Shown: piece by piece, positions 4,444-6,749 of the stretch
How positions within the stretch are numbered: the stretch's first letter is position 1
How the letters are laid out: each line of letters starts with the position of its first letter
Assembly (NCBI GenBank): GCA_021806765.1
Contig: JAJZQR010000298.1
Location: 1-6,749, forward strand
Direction: 5' to 3'
DNA length: 6,749 bases
Source of the DNA: Chloroflexota bacterium
GTDB lineage: Bacteria > Chloroflexota > UBA6077
Made by a program: the position numbers and the translations under genes
Notes under the pieces: model-generated
Databases searched by the model: none
Seen by the model: the letters and a program-made list of their open reading frames with translations, nothing else
What the model was told of the DNA's origin: nothing

Positions 4444-5337
4444 GTGAGACTGGACGTTCGCGGGATTATTCCACCCATGGTTACCCCCTTCACGCCGGGA
4501 ACGGAGGAGGTGGACGAAGCTGCTATCCGGGACGACGTGGAGTACCTGATCCAGACGGGGGTTCATGGGCTGTGCGCCGGGGGCAGTACGGGCGAAGGAG
4601 AGGGGCTGTCGGAGCAGGAGGTCTATCGCCTCTGCCGGTCCGTGGTGGAACAGGCCCAGGACCGGGTCCCGGTGATCGGAGGGATCATCGCCGACAGCAC
4701 CGCCGAAGCCCTAAGAAAGTCGGCCGCTGCGAAGGAAGCCGGTGTGGTCGCCCTGCAGGTGACCCCTCCCCACTATCTGTGGACGCCGGACGCGGAGACT
4801 CTGGCTCGCTACTACCAGGAGATCGGGGATGCGATGCAACTCCCCATCCTGATCTACAACGTCGTGCCCTGGGTGAACATCGACATTCGCACCGTTCGGC
4901 GGCTGGCGGACGTGTCCTGGGTGGCCGGCATCAAGCAGAGCGGAGGCGATCTCCACAAGGTGGCCGACCTGATGCATCAGCTCCACGACCGGCTAACGGT
5001 GATAACCGCGGTGGACGACCTCCTCTATCCATCTTACTGCCTCGGGGTAGACGGCGCTATCTGTTGCCTGAACACCGTGCTTCCGGGGCCCAGTGTGGAG
5101 ATGTGGAACAGGATGGAGGCAGGCGACCATGCCGGAGCCAAGGCGTTGCACGACCGCATCCTGCCGGTGTGGAGGGCTATCGAAGGGCCGAACATGCCCT
5201 ACCTGGCCAAGGTAGCGATCGAGCTCCAGGGTCGCAGGGTAGGTCCCGGTCGCAGCCCCATGCTTCCCCCCAGTCAGGAGAAGCGTACGGAGATCCGTCA
5301 ACGATTGGTTGAAGCAGGCTTCGCGGTAGTTGGCTAG
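4444..5337 (+). CDS. Dihydrodipicolinate synthase/N-acetylneuraminate lyase-family protein (non-canonical DapA-like)
   Basis: A TIM-barrel class I aldolase/lyase that forms a Schiff base with a 2-oxoacid; 297 residues from the GTG, the family's normal length. Visible features (GTG numbering): RGIIPPMVTPF near 6-16, the carboxylate-binding loop GSTGE at 47-51, the catalytic tyrosine Y138 in YNVVPW, and the Schiff-base lysine K164 in GIKQSGGD. The Arg that true DapA uses to hold aspartate semialdehyde (YNVPxR pattern) is replaced by Trp in YNVVPW, so it probably does not make lysine precursors. Related proteins include 2-keto-3-deoxy-sugar-acid aldolases, hydroxyproline-pathway lyases and dehydratases; the substrate cannot be chosen from sequence. 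Placed downstream of a FadR-type regulator and near a hydroxyacid dehydrogenase, it fits catabolism of an acid through a 2-oxoacid intermediate. Start choice rests on the ribosome site. Confidence 0.9.
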   Translation: MRLDVRGIIPPMVTPFTPGTEEVDEAAIRDDVEYLIQTGVHGLCAGGSTGEGEGLSEQEVYRLCRSVVEQAQDRVPVIGGIIADSTAEALRKSAAAKEAGVVALQVTPPHYLWTPDAETLARYYQEIGDAMQLPILIYNVVPWVNIDIRTVRRLADVSWVAGIKQSGGDLHKVADLMHQLHDRLTVITAVDDLLYPSYCLGVDGAICCLNTVLPGPSVEMWNRMEAGDHAGAKALHDRILPVWRAIEGPNMPYLAKVAIELQGRRVGPGRSPMLPPSQEKRTEIRQRLVEAGFAVVG

Positions 5338-5531
5338 GCGCGCAGCCACCCAGTTTTCTCGTTCGTAATCAGGTCGCAGAAGGCCCCAACAATCCATGAG
5401 AGGAGGGAGAAGCAAACCGGAGTACCAGCAGCGTTCCTTCCGTAATCTCAGGCCGTCAGCTTTGGTACATAGAGGGCCCCGCAGGGCGGATCTATTGACT
5501 GCGAGTCGTGGGATCGAAAGGAGTCCTGGAC
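5338..5531 (+). other. 194-nt gap before the binding-protein gene
   Basis: No gene is supportable. It contains a purine-rich AGGAGGGAG near 5401-5409 with no start codon at a useful distance. The only TTGACT (5495-5500) is too close to the coding start to serve as a -35 box for a normal leader. I found no convincing promoter or terminator. The space is large enough for an independent promoter for the binding-protein gene. Confidence 0.4.
5517..5523 (+). promoter_or_regulatory. Shine-Dalgarno site for the binding protein
   Basis: AAAGGAG lies 8 nt before the ATG at 5532. The in-frame GTG at 5508 is upstream of this site and would put eight non-signal residues before the signal peptide, so 5532 is the start. 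Confidence 0.8.
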
Positions 5532-6695
5532 ATGAAATGGCTGCGACTGAGCATAGTTGCCTCGTTCTCCCTGGTGACCATCCTGGCTCTGGCCGCCTGC
5601 GGTACCGGTGCACCCGGGGGTGCGTCTAAGAGCGCCGACCCCATCAAGATCGGCGTCTCCGCTCCCCTCACCGGGCAGTTCGCGGAAAACGGCGGATACA
5701 TGAAAAACGGCATCGGCCTGGCGGTCAAGGAGATCAACGACAAGGGAGGGATCAACGGTCGACCGCTCCAGACGTTCTGGGAGGATGACCAGGGTCCCAA
5801 TCCAACGGCGGCTTCCAACGCCGTGACGAAGCTGATCACCGAGGACAACGTGGTAGCGGTCATCGGGCCGCACTTCACCCCGGCGATGCTTCCTGCCGAA
5901 CCTATCTTCACGAAGTACAGCGTGCCGGCCCTGACCGGGGCGTCGGGCCCGCCCGTCACGGCCCAGGGCAACCCGTGGATCTTCCGCACCAGGCTGAATG
6001 ATGCGGTGGGGGCCAGGCTGCTGGTGAAGTACGCGGTAGAGACGCTCAAGCTCAAGAAGATAGGGCTGGACTACGTCAACACAGCCTTCGGGCAGGGCGG
6101 GATCGAGATCGTCAAGGACGAGCTGAAGAAGCGGGGGATAACGCCCGTCGCCACCGAGACCCACATGGATGACACCAAGGACTTCACTCCCCAGATCCTC
6201 AGCTTCCAACAGAAGGGAGTGGACGGCATCATAGTGTGGACCGACGACCAGCCCAGCGGCCTGCTGGCCAAGCAAATGGCGACCCTGGGCGCGAAGTTCA
6301 AGCTGGTGGGATCGACGACCTTCAGCCAGCCTCCCTTCCTGAAGCTGGCCGGGGATGCCGCCAACGGCGCAATCTCCATCAGCGACTTCACCCCGGACAA
6401 CCCTGACCAGCACATCCAGGACTGGAAAAAGAAGTACCAGGGCATCTATAACGCCACGCCTGAGTTGTACGCCTCGGCCTACTACGACACTACCAACATC
6501 CTGGCCGATGCCATCAAGAGGGCCAGCAAGGTAGACGGACCCTCGATCCAGCAAGCGCTCAAGGGCATCAAGGACTTCCAGGGCGTCATGACTGCGTACA
6601 CCTGGAGCGCGAACGGTGATCTGGTGCACTCGGGATTGATCACCGAAGTGCAGAACGGCACACCCAAAGTGATCCAGGTCGTCAAAGAGCAGTAA
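5532..6695 (+). CDS. LivK-type ABC transporter substrate-binding lipoprotein (branched-chain amino acid/amide family)
   Basis: The extracytoplasmic receptor of an ABC importer, 387 residues, typical for the Leu/Ile/Val-binding (Peripla_BP_6) family. The N-terminus is a lipoprotein signal peptide: MKWLRLS, a hydrophobic stretch of about 13 residues, then lipobox LAAC with C23 as the lipidated residue, followed by a Gly/Ala/Ser linker. The mature domain opens with PIKIGVSAPLTGQFAENG near 37-54, where family members contact the ligand, continues with VVAVIGPHFTPAMLP near 107-121 (first-lobe ligand site) and contains YYDTTNILADAI near 317-328. Ligands in this family include branched-chain amino acids, amides, urea and aromatic acids; the ligand here is not deducible. 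No permease (LivH/LivM) or ATPase gene appears in the 54 bases that remain, so the transport operon either continues downstream or lies elsewhere. The neighbouring catabolic enzymes suggest uptake of their substrate. Confidence 0.94.
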   Translation: MKWLRLSIVASFSLVTILALAACGTGAPGGASKSADPIKIGVSAPLTGQFAENGGYMKNGIGLAVKEINDKGGINGRPLQTFWEDDQGPNPTAASNAVTKLITEDNVVAVIGPHFTPAMLPAEPIFTKYSVPALTGASGPPVTAQGNPWIFRTRLNDAVGARLLVKYAVETLKLKKIGLDYVNTAFGQGGIEIVKDELKKRGITPVATETHMDDTKDFTPQILSFQQKGVDGIIVWTDDQPSGLLAKQMATLGAKFKLVGSTTFSQPPFLKLAGDAANGAISISDFTPDNPDQHIQDWKKKYQGIYNATPELYASAYYDTTNILADAIKRASKVDGPSIQQALKGIKDFQGVMTAYTWSANGDLVHSGLITEVQNGTPKVIQVVKEQ

Positions 6696-6703
6696 GGATT
6701 GAC

Positions 6704-6735
6704 GGGGGGTGCCGGAGCATGCTCCGGCACCCCCC
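6704..6735. terminator. 32-bp perfect palindrome (terminator-like or mRNA-stabilising hairpin)
   Basis: The sequence from 6704 to 6735 equals its own reverse complement: six G, then TGCCGGAGCA, mirrored through a GCATGC centre to six C. It can form a stem of up to 14 bp with a 4-nt loop, starting 8 nt after the binding-protein stop. No T-run follows (TACGTGTC), so it is either a U-less terminator or a hairpin that protects the abundant binding-protein mRNA. Confidence 0.65.
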
Positions 6736-6749
6736 TACGTGTCAGGCGG

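Noticed and set aside
5396..5629. 77-residue + strand ORF before the binding protein
   Set aside because: It overlaps the signal-peptide region of the binding-protein gene in another frame and has no motif.

Overview
The window is a GC-rich bacterial segment with strong Shine-Dalgarno sequences and some TTG/GTG starts. One gene encodes a lipoprotein solute-binding protein, as expected for a monoderm-type ABC importer. The style (high GC, AhpE-like peroxiredoxin, LivK-type lipoprotein, FadR-type regulator beside acid-metabolism genes) suggests a Chloroflexota- or Actinobacteriota-like lineage. This is an inference from gene style only; no taxonomic marker gene is present.

Left part (1-1925, + strand): a MalY/PatB-family PLP enzyme (117-1313) is followed by a peroxiredoxin (1419-1925). 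The peroxiredoxin is the standout. Its frame contains one TGA, at 1587-1589, exactly where the family has its peroxidatic cysteine (FTPV-U-AEQ). A perfect 7-bp stem with a GUUC loop follows 17 nt later, matching the bacterial SECIS pattern. I read it as an AhpE-like selenoprotein of 168 residues, which a standard gene caller would split in two or call a pseudogene.

Middle part: 1926-2265 holds no gene I can support, only a short orphan open frame, a nine-G run and an 18-bp palindrome. A D-2-hydroxyacid dehydrogenase (3240-2266, - strand) and a FadR-type GntR regulator (3521-4228, + strand) are divergent. The 280-bp gap between them carries back-to-back promoters whose -10 boxes overlap on a 13-bp perfect palindrome (3387-3399). 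Beside it is a FadR-like operator half-match (3402-3412). This looks like one switch controlling both genes.

Right part (4229-6749, + strand): a structured 215-nt leader precedes a dihydrodipicolinate synthase-family lyase/aldolase (4444-5337). This protein keeps the Schiff-base lysine and tyrosine but lacks the arginine that true DapA uses. After another 194-nt gap comes a LivK-type branched-chain amino acid/amide-binding lipoprotein (5532-6695), then a 32-bp perfect palindrome. No permease or ATPase gene is in view.

Together the regulator, hydroxyacid dehydrogenase, aldolase-family enzyme and binding protein look like a catabolic uptake module for an organic acid or amino-acid-like substrate, with the substrate unknown. 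The C-S lyase and selenoperoxiredoxin appear to be a separate sulfur/selenium and peroxide-defence pair.
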